Part shown: positions 1 through 7,910 of the stretch, in pieces
Layout: the number at the start of each line of letters is the position of its first letter
Position numbering within the stretch: the first letter of the stretch is position 1
Notes under the pieces: generated by a model
The model's database searches: none
What the model saw: the letters and a program-made list of their open reading frames with translations, nothing else
What the model was told of the DNA's origin: nothing
Made by a program: the position numbers and the translations under genes
From: Chryseobacterium sp. JM1
Lineage (GTDB): Bacteria > Bacteroidota > Bacteroidia > Flavobacteriales > Weeksellaceae
Assembly: GCF_000737715.1 (NCBI RefSeq)
Contig: NZ_JPRN01000008.1
Span: 62,001 to 126,000, forward strand
Direction of reading: 5' to 3'
Length of the DNA stretch: 64,000 bases

Positions 1-1
1 A

Positions 2-340
2 CAGCTTAGCAAAGAGAAGATTAATCTGTATAATGACAATTTTCTCAAGTTTGTTGATGCCCTAAAAGCTTCGGACCGACCGGCAGTTGATGCACTTCTT
101 TCAGAGAAAGTGAAAGAAATCGTTACGGATGATGTCCTGAAAAAGGTGAAGGAAGGGTTTGATGTGAACAAGAAGCTTGAAATTTTAAAAACAGGTTACC
201 ACAAATTAATGGATGGGTCCAGTTTGCCAAGCATCAATTATAAATACGCTGGAGATTCTTCTTCAAAAGAGGTGATTATGGCTGTATTTGAAGAGGATGG
301 AAAAATCCTTGGGGTGATGCCTGCGAAGAAAGATAAATAA
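2..340 (+). CDS. C-terminal part of an unrecognised protein (cut by window edge)
   Basis: The reading frame is open from the first bases of the window, so the true start lies outside it; the GTG at 110 is internal. The visible 112 residues are mostly helical and charged (KVKEIVTDDVLKKVKEGF), followed by a short beta-like tail with EVIMAVFEEDGKILGVMP and a lysine-rich end. The pattern recalls small secreted or lipoprotein domains that accumulate substrates, but I do not recognise the family. It ends 25 bp before the BI-1 gene and may be co-transcribed with it. No function is claimed. Confidence 0.6.
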   Translation, partial: QLSKEKINLYNDNFLKFVDALKASDRPAVDALLSEKVKEIVTDDVLKKVKEGFDVNKKLEILKTGYHKLMDGSSLPSINYKYAGDSSSKEVIMAVFEEDGKILGVMPAKKDK

Positions 341-365
341 TTTAATGTTCAAATAAAAAATAACT

Positions 366-1055
366 ATGATGACAGATGTTTTAGTTGCTCATTCCTCAGA
401 GGTGGAAAAGGCGGCTTTTTACAGAAAAACGTATTTACATGTTGCTTTATCGATCCTTGCATTTATGGGGGTTGAAACTATTTTACTGAAAACGGTTCCG
501 GTAGAAATCATTGCGATGATGTTTGGGCAGAAATACACATGGTTGCTGATCATCGGTGTTTTCTGGCTGGCTTCTATGCTGGCTTCGAAATGGTCTCTTT
601 CACAGAGCAGAACGACGCAGTATTTCGGATTAGGATTTTACATCATCCTGGAAGCGGTGATCTTTATGCCAATGCTTTATATCGCTGCAGGAATGCAGGG
701 TGGTGGAAATATTATTTTTCAGGCTGCCATGCTTACGATTGCGATGTTTGCGGGACTTTCACTGATCGCATTTACTTCTAAAAGAGATTTTTCATTTTTA
801 AGAAATATCATCATCATCGGAGGTTTTCTTTCGATTGGATTGATTGTAGCAGGAGCTATTTTCGGATTCAACCTGGGGCTTTGGTTCTCGGTAGGAATGA
901 TGGTGCTGGCTTCTGCAAGTATTCTGTATGAAACCAGTAAGCTTAAAAATGTATATACGACGGGACAGTATGTGGGAGCTTCTTTACAGCTTTTTGCCTC
1001 TATTATGCTGTTGTTCTGGTATATTCTTAGAATCCTGATGAGCAGAAGAAGCTAA
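366..1055 (+). CDS. Bax inhibitor-1/YccA family membrane protein
   Basis: A 229-residue polytopic inner-membrane protein with about seven hydrophobic segments, the usual size and topology of the BI-1/YccA (TMBIM) family. Members act as membrane stress or ion-leak modulators, and YccA-type proteins interact with the FtsH protease; the substrate here is unknown. The last segments (SVGMMVLASASILYETSKL, then a hydrophobic end and RRS tail) match the family pattern of a late conserved acidic helix. Two adjacent ATGs (366 and 369) are possible starts. A terminator follows at 1120, so this probably ends the transcript. Confidence 0.85.
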   Translation: MMTDVLVAHSSEVEKAAFYRKTYLHVALSILAFMGVETILLKTVPVEIIAMMFGQKYTWLLIIGVFWLASMLASKWSLSQSRTTQYFGLGFYIILEAVIFMPMLYIAAGMQGGGNIIFQAAMLTIAMFAGLSLIAFTSKRDFSFLRNIIIIGGFLSIGLIVAGAIFGFNLGLWFSVGMMVLASASILYETSKLKNVYTTGQYVGASLQLFASIMLLFWYILRILMSRRS

Positions 1056-1119
1056 ATTTAGTGATGAGTTTTAAGTTATGAATGATGAGTTTTAAGACAT
1101 CGTTCCAACTTTAATATAC

Positions 1120-1152
1120 AATCCTGGTGATCTATTTCATCAGGATTTTTTT
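1120..1152 (+). terminator. Rho-independent terminator after the BI-1 gene
   Basis: Arms AATCCTGGTGA (1120-1130) and TCATCAGGATT (1137-1147) pair with one G-T wobble around a 6-nt loop and run into seven Ts. Confidence 0.75.
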
Positions 1153-1587
1153 ATTTGTAATTTTTAAATCTTTGAATGCTTCAATCTTTCAATCTTTCAA
1201 TTTTTAACCACAAATACCACAAATAATACCACAAATATCACAATTTAAAGGGTAGAGCATTCGTGTTATTAGTGAAAAAAATTAGTATCATTCGTGTTTT
1301 AAATCCACGCAATTGAATTTTTAAATCTTTAAATACTTCAATCTTTCAATTTTTCCAGACCAAACCCAAAAAATCCAGATGATATTCACCGGGATTTTTA
1401 ATAGGATTCTTTAATCTGTATAAACAACGTCAATCGCATCAGCAATGGCATATTACAGAAGCTTTGAAGCACGTGTTATCAATGAAATTAAAGAATGGAG
1501 AAAATATAGTATCGAGGAAAACCTCAGTAGTATTGTGTTTGAATCTTTTAATTATTAAATCTTTAAATGATTAAATAAAGAAAAAAA
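1153..1587. other. Intergenic spacer with short repeats, no clear gene
   Basis: About 435 bp without a recognised gene. It holds low-complexity repeats: CTTTCAATCTTTCAATTTTT near 1185 and again near 1340, ACCACAAATA-type units near 1208-1240, and two ATTCGTGTT words near 1260-1295. The same word types recur near 36.5 kb and 42.3 kb. A 37-codon ORF (1445-1558) is listed separately. Confidence 0.6.
1445..1558 (+). CDS. Possible 37-residue ORF or gene remnant
   Basis: The ATG-initiated frame encodes a charged, helix-like peptide (starts MAYYRSFEARVINEIKEW) ending at TAA. Its composition is more protein-like than the repeat-rich DNA around it, and the codons look ordinary. It has no visible promoter or signal peptide. 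It could be a decayed piece of a longer gene or a chance ORF; I do not recognise it. Confidence 0.2.
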   Translation: MAYYRSFEARVINEIKEWRKYSIEENLSSIVFESFNY

Positions 1588-1836
1588 CTATTTATCAATA
1601 GATCCCAAGACCTTCTGTGCAAAAGAATTTAAAGCGTCTTTTTCGCTCATTCCGTTCTGAACGCTGGCGTGTACTTCCAAAGCACCACAAATATTGGTGA
1701 TCAGTTCTCCTGCTACGTTCAGATCTTCTTCGCTGGTTCCTCTGAACTCGCAGAAGCTTTCTAAAACCTCTAACGTTTTTTCGAGATTCTCAGGAGTCTG
1801 ATTCTGATAAAACTGTCTGATTACGGGTAATTTCAT
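1588..1836 (-). CDS. Small conserved protein paired with thioredoxin (DUF6952-like)
   Basis: An 82-residue acidic helical protein without signal peptide or membrane segment. Its ATG overlaps the TAA of the upstream thioredoxin by one base (TAATG), so the two are translationally coupled. In Flavobacteriia a small protein of this size and pairing is commonly annotated DUF6952; I assign that tentatively from memory of the context. It has two cysteines (one in ESFCEFRG, one in TNICGALE), compatible with but not proof of a redox role beside thioredoxin and peroxiredoxin. Confidence 0.65.
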   Translation of the reverse strand: MKLPVIRQFYQNQTPENLEKTLEVLESFCEFRGTSEEDLNVAGELITNICGALEVHASVQNGMSEKDALNSFAQKVLGSIDK

Positions 1837-2144
1837 TATTGTAGTTCGTTAAAAAGGTTAATTAAACTTTCTGCCTGGTTGCTCTGTACCTGGTTGACCA
1901 ATTCACCGTTTTTAAAAACTGCGAAAGTAGGAAGGTTGTCTACAGTGGCTAATTTTCTGCTTTCAGGAAGCTTTTCAGCATCTACGTATAAGAATGGAAT
2001 TTCTTCGTTTTCTGAGGCTAATTTTTTGAATTTAGGCTTCATGATTCTGCAGTTTCCGCACCATGTGGCACCGTACTGAACCACTACTTTTTCATTGTCG
2101 TTAACGATATTTTGTAAGGTGTCTTCTGTTAATTCTGTGTACAT
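1836..2144 (-). CDS. Thioredoxin-family protein
   Basis: A 102-residue single thioredoxin fold with the active-site motif WCGNC (classical thioredoxin has WCGPC) preceded by VVQYGATW, and the cis-proline segment LPTFAVFKNGE. It lacks a signal peptide, so it is cytoplasmic. The altered CGNC dipeptide should shift redox potential and partner choice. It lies 143 bp downstream of the peroxiredoxin gene on the same strand and overlaps the small gene after it, so it plausibly reduces that peroxiredoxin; this last point is inference. Confidence 0.9.
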   Translation of the reverse strand: MYTELTEDTLQNIVNDNEKVVVQYGATWCGNCRIMKPKFKKLASENEEIPFLYVDAEKLPESRKLATVDNLPTFAVFKNGELVNQVQSNQAESLINLFNELQ

Positions 2145-2157
2145 AAGTTAAATTTTA

Positions 2158-2284
2158 TGAAATTTAACAATGTAGCAATTAGATAATGTACCAGTGTAAC
2201 AATTAAAATATAGGTTTTTAAATATTGTTACATTGCTACACTGATATATTGTTACACTAGTATTGCTACATTGTTATAGTGTTT
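2158..2284. repeat. Intergenic TGTTACA/TGTAACA-word repeat
   Basis: The spacer between the peroxiredoxin and thioredoxin genes is built from words such as TGTAACAAT, TGTTACATTGCTACACTG and their complements. The same words form the 103-bp tandem array at 45978-46310 and the array at 61468-61544, so this is one family of dispersed intergenic repeats. Confidence 0.6.
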
Positions 2285-2287
2285 TGA

Positions 2288-2920
2288 TTAGTTCTTAGCT
2301 AAGTATTCTGCTGTAGAAGTTCTGTCTGCTTTCATTGCATCTTTTCCTTCTTCCCAGTTGGCAGGACATACTTCACCATGTTTTTGAACGTGTGTGTAAG
2401 CATCAATTAATCTTAAATATTCTTTCACGTTTCTTCCTAAAGGCATATCGTTTACAGACTCATGGAAGATTTTTCCAGTTTCGTCGATAAGATAAGTTGC
2501 TCTGTACGTTACATTAGAACCTGTGAAAGTTTCTTCTCCATCTTCATTGTATTCGAAATCCTGGTCTACGATTCCTAAGATGTTAGCCAGCTGTCTGTGC
2601 GTATCAGCTAAAAGCGGGTAAGTTACCCCTTCGATACCTCCGTTATCTTTTGCAGTGTTCAACCACGCGAAGTGTACTTCGTTGGTATCACAAGAAGCAC
2701 CGATTACTTTAGTGTTTCTTTTAGCGAATTCACCTAAAGCATCCTGGAAAGCGTGAAGCTCTGTAGGACATACAAAAGTGAAATCTTTTGGATACCAGAA
2801 TAAGATTACTTTTTGTTGGTTAGAAGTAGCTTCTTCAAGGATGTTGATTCTTAGATCGTCACCCATTTCAGACATAGCATCGATTGTTACATTTGGGAAT
2901 TTTTTTCCTACTAAAGACAT
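2288..2920 (-). CDS. 2-Cys peroxiredoxin (AhpC/Prx1 type)
   Basis: A 210-residue cytoplasmic peroxidase that reduces H2O2 and organic peroxides. The peroxidatic cysteine is C51 in FTFVCPTE, the conserved arginine is probably R140, and the resolving cysteine is C185 in HGEVCPANW, so it is a typical 2-Cys enzyme. The C-terminal extension after the VCP motif is present, as in overoxidation-sensitive types. A near-consensus promoter lies directly upstream (2953-2984). The thioredoxin gene follows on the same strand and is the likely electron donor by context. Confidence 0.93.
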   Translation of the reverse strand: MSLVGKKFPNVTIDAMSEMGDDLRINILEEATSNQQKVILFWYPKDFTFVCPTELHAFQDALGEFAKRNTKVIGASCDTNEVHFAWLNTAKDNGGIEGVTYPLLADTHRQLANILGIVDQDFEYNEDGEETFTGSNVTYRATYLIDETGKIFHESVNDMPLGRNVKEYLRLIDAYTHVQKHGEVCPANWEEGKDAMKADRTSTAEYLAKN

Positions 2921-2952
2921 AATTTTCTGTTTTTATATTTAAATTTCTAGTG

Positions 2953-2984
2953 CAAATATATAAATATTTCATCTATCGAACAAA
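2953..2984 (-). promoter_or_regulatory. Bacteroidota-type promoter for the peroxiredoxin gene
   Basis: Read on the minus strand, TTTG (2984-2981) is followed after 20 bp by TATATTTG (2960-2953), matching the -33 TTTG / -7 TAnnTTTG consensus of the phylum. It lies 33 bp upstream of the start codon. Confidence 0.75.
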
Positions 2985-3030
2985 TGAATATCGATAAATA
3001 AAATCTATAATTGTTTTTAATAGATTTAAA

Positions 3031-3060
3031 GAAAAAAGCCCTGAAATCAGAGCTTTTTGT
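3031..3060 (-). terminator. Terminator after the aminotransferase gene
   Basis: AAAAAGC-C-CTGA and TCAG-A-GCTTTTT form a hairpin with one internal mismatch (3033-3058). The T-run on the minus strand comes from the A-run at 3032-3037. It separates the aminotransferase from the peroxiredoxin promoter. Confidence 0.7.
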
Positions 3061-3098
3061 TTACTTTATATTCAATTTTTAACAAGTCTAAATTGAAT

Positions 3099-4295
3099 TT
3101 ATGAATTGAAAGGTGCTAACAATTCTTTGATTCTTTTCATTGCTTCTCTAAGATCTTCTTCAGAAGCAGCATAAGAGAAACGGATACATTCAGGACTTCC
3201 GAAAGAAACACCGCCTACGCAACCTACGTGGGCGTGCTCCAGTAAGAACATCGCGAAATCATCAGAATCTTTAATCTCCGTGCCGTTCAGTGTTTTTCCG
3301 ATGTAATGGGAAACATCCGGGAAGAAGTAGAAGGCAGCCTTTGGAAGCACTACTTTAAATCCTGGAATTTCTTTCATTAAATCATATACAAGATCTCTTC
3401 TTTTCTGGAAAGCATCGATCATGTATTTATATTCCGAAGGATCGGTTTTTAAAGCGGTAATGGAAGCTCTCTGCGCGACTGTATTGGCTCCGCTGGTCAT
3501 CTGTCCCTGGATCTTTTCACAAGCTTTCGCCAGCCATTCCGGACAGGCAGAATACCCGATTCTCCAACCTGTCATCGCAAATGCCTTAGACATTCCGTTG
3601 ATCACTGCAGTCTGCTCATAGACCTCAGGGAACTGAGCGATAGAAGTGGTTTTTGTTTCGTAATTGATGTACTCATAGATCTCATCCGAAATCACGGTTA
3701 CATGAGGATATTTCGCAATGACTTTTGCCATAGACTTAAGCTCGTCATACGTATAATATCCACCGGATGGGTTACACGGAGAACTGAAAAGAATTGCTTT
3801 TGTTTTATCTGTGATGGATTCTTCAAGCTGCTCAGCTGTTATTTTGAAATCTGTAACATAAGAAGTCGGAAGCATCACGGAAGTTCCACCCATCATTTTT
3901 ACCATTTCATCGTAGCTTACCCAATAAGGCGCAGGAAGCAGTACTTCGTCACCATCATTGATAACCGATGCAAGTACATTTAAAATCGCCTGCTTTGCTC
4001 CGTTGGAAACGCAAATTTGCGAAGGCTTATATTCAAGATTGTTGTCTCTTTTTAATTTATAGGCTACTGCTTCACGAAGTTCAAGAAACCCTGGAACAGG
4101 AGAGTAGTGGCTGTAATTTTGGTTGATGGCATCAAAAGCGGCCTGTTTGATATTATCCGGAACATCAAAATCCGGTTCGCCGAGGGTAAGACTAATCACA
4201 TCAATGCCGGCGGCCTTCATTTCTCTTGCTTTGTTTGACATGACGAAAGTCTGTGAGTAACCTAATCTCTTTACTCTATCTGAAAGTTTATCCAT
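3099..4295 (-). CDS. Class I PLP-dependent aminotransferase (aspartate aminotransferase type)
   Basis: The 398-residue product is a fold-type I aminotransferase of subgroup I-gamma size. Visible motifs are LTLGEPDFDVP near the N-terminus, YWVSYDEM, CNPSGGYY, SDEIYEYI (PLP-pyridine aspartate and tyrosine), GMSKAFAMTGWRIGY with the Schiff-base lysine, and the substrate-carboxylate arginine in CIRFSYA. It probably transfers amino groups between aspartate and 2-oxoglutarate, though related aromatic specificities cannot be excluded. I chose the ATG at 4295: the longer frame begins with TTG at 4319, which falls inside the TATATTTG -7 element at 4317-4324. Confidence 0.9.
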   Translation of the reverse strand: MDKLSDRVKRLGYSQTFVMSNKAREMKAAGIDVISLTLGEPDFDVPDNIKQAAFDAINQNYSHYSPVPGFLELREAVAYKLKRDNNLEYKPSQICVSNGAKQAILNVLASVINDGDEVLLPAPYWVSYDEMVKMMGGTSVMLPTSYVTDFKITAEQLEESITDKTKAILFSSPCNPSGGYYTYDELKSMAKVIAKYPHVTVISDEIYEYINYETKTTSIAQFPEVYEQTAVINGMSKAFAMTGWRIGYSACPEWLAKACEKIQGQMTSGANTVAQRASITALKTDPSEYKYMIDAFQKRRDLVYDLMKEIPGFKVVLPKAAFYFFPDVSHYIGKTLNGTEIKDSDDFAMFLLEHAHVGCVGGVSFGSPECIRFSYAASEEDLREAMKRIKELLAPFNS

Positions 4296-4316
4296 GTGGG
4301 TCTTTTTGAATTTTAA

Positions 4317-4324
4317 CAAATATA
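4317..4324 (-). promoter_or_regulatory. -7 promoter element for the aminotransferase gene
   Basis: TATATTTG on the minus strand, 22 bp upstream of the ATG at 4295. No clear TTTG -33 box was seen. Its place argues against the longer TTG start. Confidence 0.5.
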
Positions 4325-4460
4325 TAATAAAAACGTTTCGCCGGGAAATAAAAGTATGGCCGGAAAAAAAGATTTTTGTCAGGTTTCCATTTATTCACTA
4401 GATTTGGAAATGGCTGATTCAGCCTGTGTTCAGGAGTATTTTAACAATATATCATCAAAA

Positions 4461-5288
4461 ATGTACAGACTTTTGTTTTTATTATGGGCTTCTTTTTTTT
4501 CTGCCCAGAGCTACCGTTTTGTTTACGAGTACAAAATAAAACCCGATGCCGCGAAGAAAGATTCAGTGATAACGGATTATATGAATCTGGATACGGATGG
4601 GAAAAAATCGTATTTCCAGAATGGGGTAAAATATGAACGGGATTCTACTTATAACGCGGATAAAAGCTATCCGGCTCTTTTGAAAAGCAGGCAGTACGAC
4701 CGTAATTTGAATTATACCGTAGAAAAAGATTATGCTCAAAAGACCATTAATTTCTACGACAAATATAAAACAGTAAGCATTATAACATCGGACAATGAAG
4801 CTCCGAAGTGGAAAATTGTGAACGATTTCAAAAAAATCAACAGTATGAACTGTCAGAAAGCCGTAGCAGATTATAAAGGCAGAAAATGGGAAGCGTGGTT
4901 CAGCAAAGACTTTCCGGTAAGTGATGGCCCTTATAAATTCACCGGACTTCCGGGGCTCGTTGTTTCCGTGAAAGACAGTGAAAATGATCACGTTTTTGAT
5001 TTGGTTCAAATTAAAAAAATCAGCACAGTGACTTCTTTTATTCCAAAAAACAATAAGCAGATGACCCATGCTGAATACAGAAAGCTTATTAAGAATTACA
5101 CCTTTACATCAGCAGACGATATTGCCGGGATGAATGTAGATTCCAAAGCAGGCGTCATTGGGCTGGAACTGAAAGACGGTTATGTAACCAAACTGGATTA
5201 CAATGAACTCAAGAAAAGCGGAAAACAAATGGACGCTCTGATTGCGAAGAAACTCAGAATGACCAATAATCCAATTGAAAAAGATTAA
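4461..5288 (+). CDS. GLPGLI family secreted protein
   Basis: The 275-residue product has an N-terminal signal peptide (MYRLLFLLWASFFSAQ) and the family-defining motif KFTGLPGLVVSV near residue 160. GLPGLI proteins are Bacteroidota-specific, exported and of unknown function. An open frame extends to 4356, but those 35 residues lack a signal and the ATG at 4461 places the signal peptide correctly. The gene is flanked by its own terminator. A paralogue sits at 56806-57633 on the other strand. Confidence 0.85.
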   Translation: MYRLLFLLWASFFSAQSYRFVYEYKIKPDAAKKDSVITDYMNLDTDGKKSYFQNGVKYERDSTYNADKSYPALLKSRQYDRNLNYTVEKDYAQKTINFYDKYKTVSIITSDNEAPKWKIVNDFKKINSMNCQKAVADYKGRKWEAWFSKDFPVSDGPYKFTGLPGLVVSVKDSENDHVFDLVQIKKISTVTSFIPKNNKQMTHAEYRKLIKNYTFTSADDIAGMNVDSKAGVIGLELKDGYVTKLDYNELKKSGKQMDALIAKKLRMTNNPIEKD

Positions 5289-5298
5289 AAATAAACAG

Positions 5299-5325
5299 AG
5301 ACTGCCGAAAAAGCGGTCTTTTTTT
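5299..5325 (+). terminator. Terminator after the GLPGLI gene
   Basis: AGACTGC (5299-5305) pairs with GCGGTCT (5313-5319) around a 7-nt A-rich loop and is followed by a T-run. Confidence 0.75.
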
Positions 5326-5388
5326 GAATTTTATCTGAAACAAAATTGAAAATCTTTGGTTCTCTACGGCATTGATATTTAAAATTCT

Positions 5389-5634
5389 TGCGCCTTCGTG
5401 TTTTTCCAACGAGATATTATTTAAATTGAAATTCTAATGCAGTGTTGGTTTTTCGCAAAGTCGCAAAGGAATAAGAAAGGATTATCCTTTAAGGCGCTAG
5501 GATTTTATCTCCGATAAAATTGATTGTGTTATAGTTGGATGTTCTTACATCTTCCTTAGCTGGAAATCTTTGATTTTTCTAGCGCCTTAAATATGCGTAA
5601 AGTTTAAAAACCTTGCGCCCTTGCGTTTTCCAAC
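5389..5634. repeat. Palindromic intergenic element with CGCAAAG arms
   Basis: The 497-bp gap before the M28 gene holds a nested inverted repeat. TTAAGGCGCTAG (5489-5500) is perfectly inverted at 5579-5590, and the outer word CGCAAAGTCGCAAAGG (5454-5469) returns as an imperfect inverse near 5611-5626. CTTGCGCCTTCGTGTTTTTCC (about 5389-5410) is also a direct near-copy of the right end. No ORF is convincing. Elements of this look are common between genes of related bacteria; this is a MITE- or REP-like candidate. Confidence 0.6.
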
Positions 5635-5785
5635 AAACAATAATAACAACAACAAATATCCACATTAAGACTATCGTTCTGTCATTAGCTTCCTTCTTCC
5701 AGCTTCGTGACACGATTAAAAACAGAATATCTTATCCTTAACTTATTCTATGTTTTGTATATTTAATCCATCTTATACCCATCCT

Positions 5786-7123
5786 ATGAAATATTCTCTT
5801 CTGTTGCTGTTTGTTCCTTTTGTTGGTTTTTCACAGACCCGTTCAAAAGATGATGAAATAAAGAAATACGTTTCCGAAGTAAGTTCGGACTCTCTAAAAT
5901 CTTACATCAATAAACTTGTAGGCTTTCATACCAGACATACTTTAAGCTCAACAGACGATAAAAATCAGGGGATAGGAGCGGCAAGAAACTGGGTACTTGG
6001 GAGATTTAAGGAATATGCCAAAAATTCTGGCGGAAGAATGGAGGTTTATCTTCAGCAGGAAGATATTCAGCCTGATGGAAAGCGGGTAGACAAAGTGACC
6101 AATCTGGGAAACCCAGTCGCTTTTCTGAAAGGAACAGATTCCAATGATAAAAGAATCTTCCTGATTTCTGCACATCTGGATTCAAGAGTAACGGATGTGA
6201 TGAACAGGACCTCATTTGCTCCCGGCGCCAATGACGATGGTAGTGGGGTAAGCGCGGTCATAGAAGCGGCAAGAATTCTGAGTAGATCTTCATTTCCGGC
6301 TTCTGTTATTTTTGTTGCTTTTTCAGGAGAAGAACAGTCGCTGCTAGGATCTAAGCTTCTGGCAGATAAGGCGAAGAGAGAGAATCTGCAGATAGAAGCC
6401 GTGTTGAATAATGACATGATCGGAAATCCCAAAGCTGGAGAAACCGGAGAAATCAATAACCGGACTCTTAGAGTTTTCAGTGAAGGATTACCTTATGTAG
6501 GTTTGGATAAAAAAGGATTGAACATAAGAAATATAGGTCTTGAAAACGACGGTGAATCCCGTCAGTTGGCCCGTTACATCAAAGAAGTTGCCGAAAAATA
6601 TGTGAAAGGGCTTGAAGTAAAACTGATCTACAGAAACGACAGGTTCCTGCGCGGAGGAGATCATTCCAGCTTTGTTAATGAAGGGTTTCCTTCAGTAAGA
6701 CTCACAGAATATTATGAAAATTATGACCATCAGCATCAGGATGTAAGAGTGGAAAATAATAAGCAGTACGGTGATCTTCCCGAGTTTATCGATTACGGTT
6801 ATCTGAAAAGGAATGTGGCCGCGAATATTGCTGTTCTGGCAAGTCTTGCCAAAGCCACTTCAAAGCCTGAAAGGGTAGAAATAAAAGTGAAGGAACTCAC
6901 TAATTCTACTACGCTGCAGTGGGAAAAGCCAAAATCAGGAATTCCGGCAGGCTATTATATTTTGGTGAGAGATACTGATAGTTCTTTGTGGCAGAAAAAG
7001 GTATGGACTAAAGAACTGACTATTAAAATTCCCCTTTCTAAGGATGATTATATTTTTGCTGTACAGGCGGTTGATCAGTATGGAAATCTAAGCGTTCCTG
7101 TTATTCCGGGTATTGCCAGATGA
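5786..7123 (+). CDS. Secreted M28-family zinc aminopeptidase
   Basis: A 445-residue exported metallopeptidase. The signal peptide is MKYSLLLLFVPFVGFSQ. The di-zinc site of M28 is visible: H130 in SAHLDS, D150 in GANDDGSG, the E182/E183 pair in FSGEEQ, D210 in NNDMIG, and a late histidine in YDHQHQD. The last 90 or so residues (from about PERVEIKVKEL) look like a fibronectin type III domain. It would release N-terminal residues from peptides in the periplasm or outside the cell. The upstream in-frame ATG (5750) would put 12 residues before the signal peptide and is rejected. Confidence 0.88.
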   Translation: MKYSLLLLFVPFVGFSQTRSKDDEIKKYVSEVSSDSLKSYINKLVGFHTRHTLSSTDDKNQGIGAARNWVLGRFKEYAKNSGGRMEVYLQQEDIQPDGKRVDKVTNLGNPVAFLKGTDSNDKRIFLISAHLDSRVTDVMNRTSFAPGANDDGSGVSAVIEAARILSRSSFPASVIFVAFSGEEQSLLGSKLLADKAKRENLQIEAVLNNDMIGNPKAGETGEINNRTLRVFSEGLPYVGLDKKGLNIRNIGLENDGESRQLARYIKEVAEKYVKGLEVKLIYRNDRFLRGGDHSSFVNEGFPSVRLTEYYENYDHQHQDVRVENNKQYGDLPEFIDYGYLKRNVAANIAVLASLAKATSKPERVEIKVKELTNSTTLQWEKPKSGIPAGYYILVRDTDSSLWQKKVWTKELTIKIPLSKDDYIFAVQAVDQYGNLSVPVIPGIAR

Positions 7124-7162
7124 TCGGAAAGGAAAAATTAAAGCCCGGTCACGACAACTCGA

Positions 7163-7194
7163 TTTGAATACAATGGAAATAAAACTTATTTTTG
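7163..7194 (+). promoter_or_regulatory. Promoter for rsmG
   Basis: TTTG (7163-7166), 20 bp, then TATTTTTG (7187-7194): a full match to the phylum consensus. The in-frame TTG at 7192 lies inside the -7 box, so translation most likely begins at the ATG at 7213. Confidence 0.75.
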
Positions 7195-7212
7195 CGGATT
7201 ATAATAATTCAT

Positions 7213-7848
7213 ATGGCAGCGTCGTTACTATTAAAATACTTTCCGGATCTTACAGAGAAGCAGATCGAACAGTTTAACCAATTGGAAAAACTGTACAATG
7301 AATGGAATGAAAAAATCAATGTGATTTCCAGAAAAGATATGGAATCGCTGTATGAAAAGCACGTTCTGCATTCTTTGGGAATCGCTAAAGTGATGGAGTT
7401 TGCTCCTGGTTCAAAAGTTCTGGACATCGGAACCGGCGGAGGTTTCCCCGGAATTCCACTGGCGATTTTGTTTCCTGAGACCCAATTTACATTGGTAGAT
7501 TCTATCGGGAAGAAGATCACTGTGGTGAAGGCAGTGGCAGAGGGAATCGGGCTGACGAATCTTACCGCTATTCACGGAAGAGCAGAAAAGGTGAAAGAGA
7601 AGTTCCATTTTGTAGTGAGCCGTGCCGTAACCCAAATGCCGGAATTCCTGAGATGGCTGAAAGGAAAGTTTGAAAAAGAACAGATAAATCCCAAACATAA
7701 CGGAGTTTTATATTTAAAAGGCGGCGATCTTGCTGAAGAACTGGCCGGAATTAAATGTGAAATATTCAACCTTAAAAACTATTTTGATGAAGAATTTTTT
7801 GATACTAAAAAAGTGATTTATGTATCAAAAGGTAATTTTAGTTCTTAA
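7213..7848 (+). CDS. rsmG: 16S rRNA (guanine527-N7)-methyltransferase RsmG
   Basis: A 211-residue SAM-dependent methyltransferase of the GidB/RsmG family, which makes m7G527 in the 530 loop of 16S rRNA. The family N-terminus (LTEKQIEQFNQLEKLYNEWN, then KINVISRKD) is followed by the SAM-binding motif VLDIGTGGGFPGIPLAI and FTLVDSIGKKI, and SRAVTQM near the RNA-facing face. The length is normal. It has its own promoter and a terminator overlapping its stop, so it is probably monocistronic. Loss of this enzyme elsewhere gives low-level streptomycin resistance. Confidence 0.95.
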   Translation: MAASLLLKYFPDLTEKQIEQFNQLEKLYNEWNEKINVISRKDMESLYEKHVLHSLGIAKVMEFAPGSKVLDIGTGGGFPGIPLAILFPETQFTLVDSIGKKITVVKAVAEGIGLTNLTAIHGRAEKVKEKFHFVVSRAVTQMPEFLRWLKGKFEKEQINPKHNGVLYLKGGDLAEELAGIKCEIFNLKNYFDEEFFDTKKVIYVSKGNFSS

Positions 7849-7875
7849 TTTTATAAAATTAAGGAACGATTTTTA
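7841..7875 (+). terminator. Terminator overlapping the end of rsmG
   Basis: GTTCTTAATTTTA and TAAAATTAAGGAAC pair almost perfectly (one bulged G), followed by a short T-run near 7870. The left arm includes the TAA stop. Confidence 0.6.
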
Positions 7876-7910
7876 GTGAATTTTTATTAATAATCGGTAA
7901 ATTAGAGGGT

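Noticed and set aside
4563..5069. 168-codon minus-strand ORF inside the first GLPGLI gene
   Set aside because: It lies wholly opposite a well-supported coding region and gives a hydrophobic, motif-free translation.
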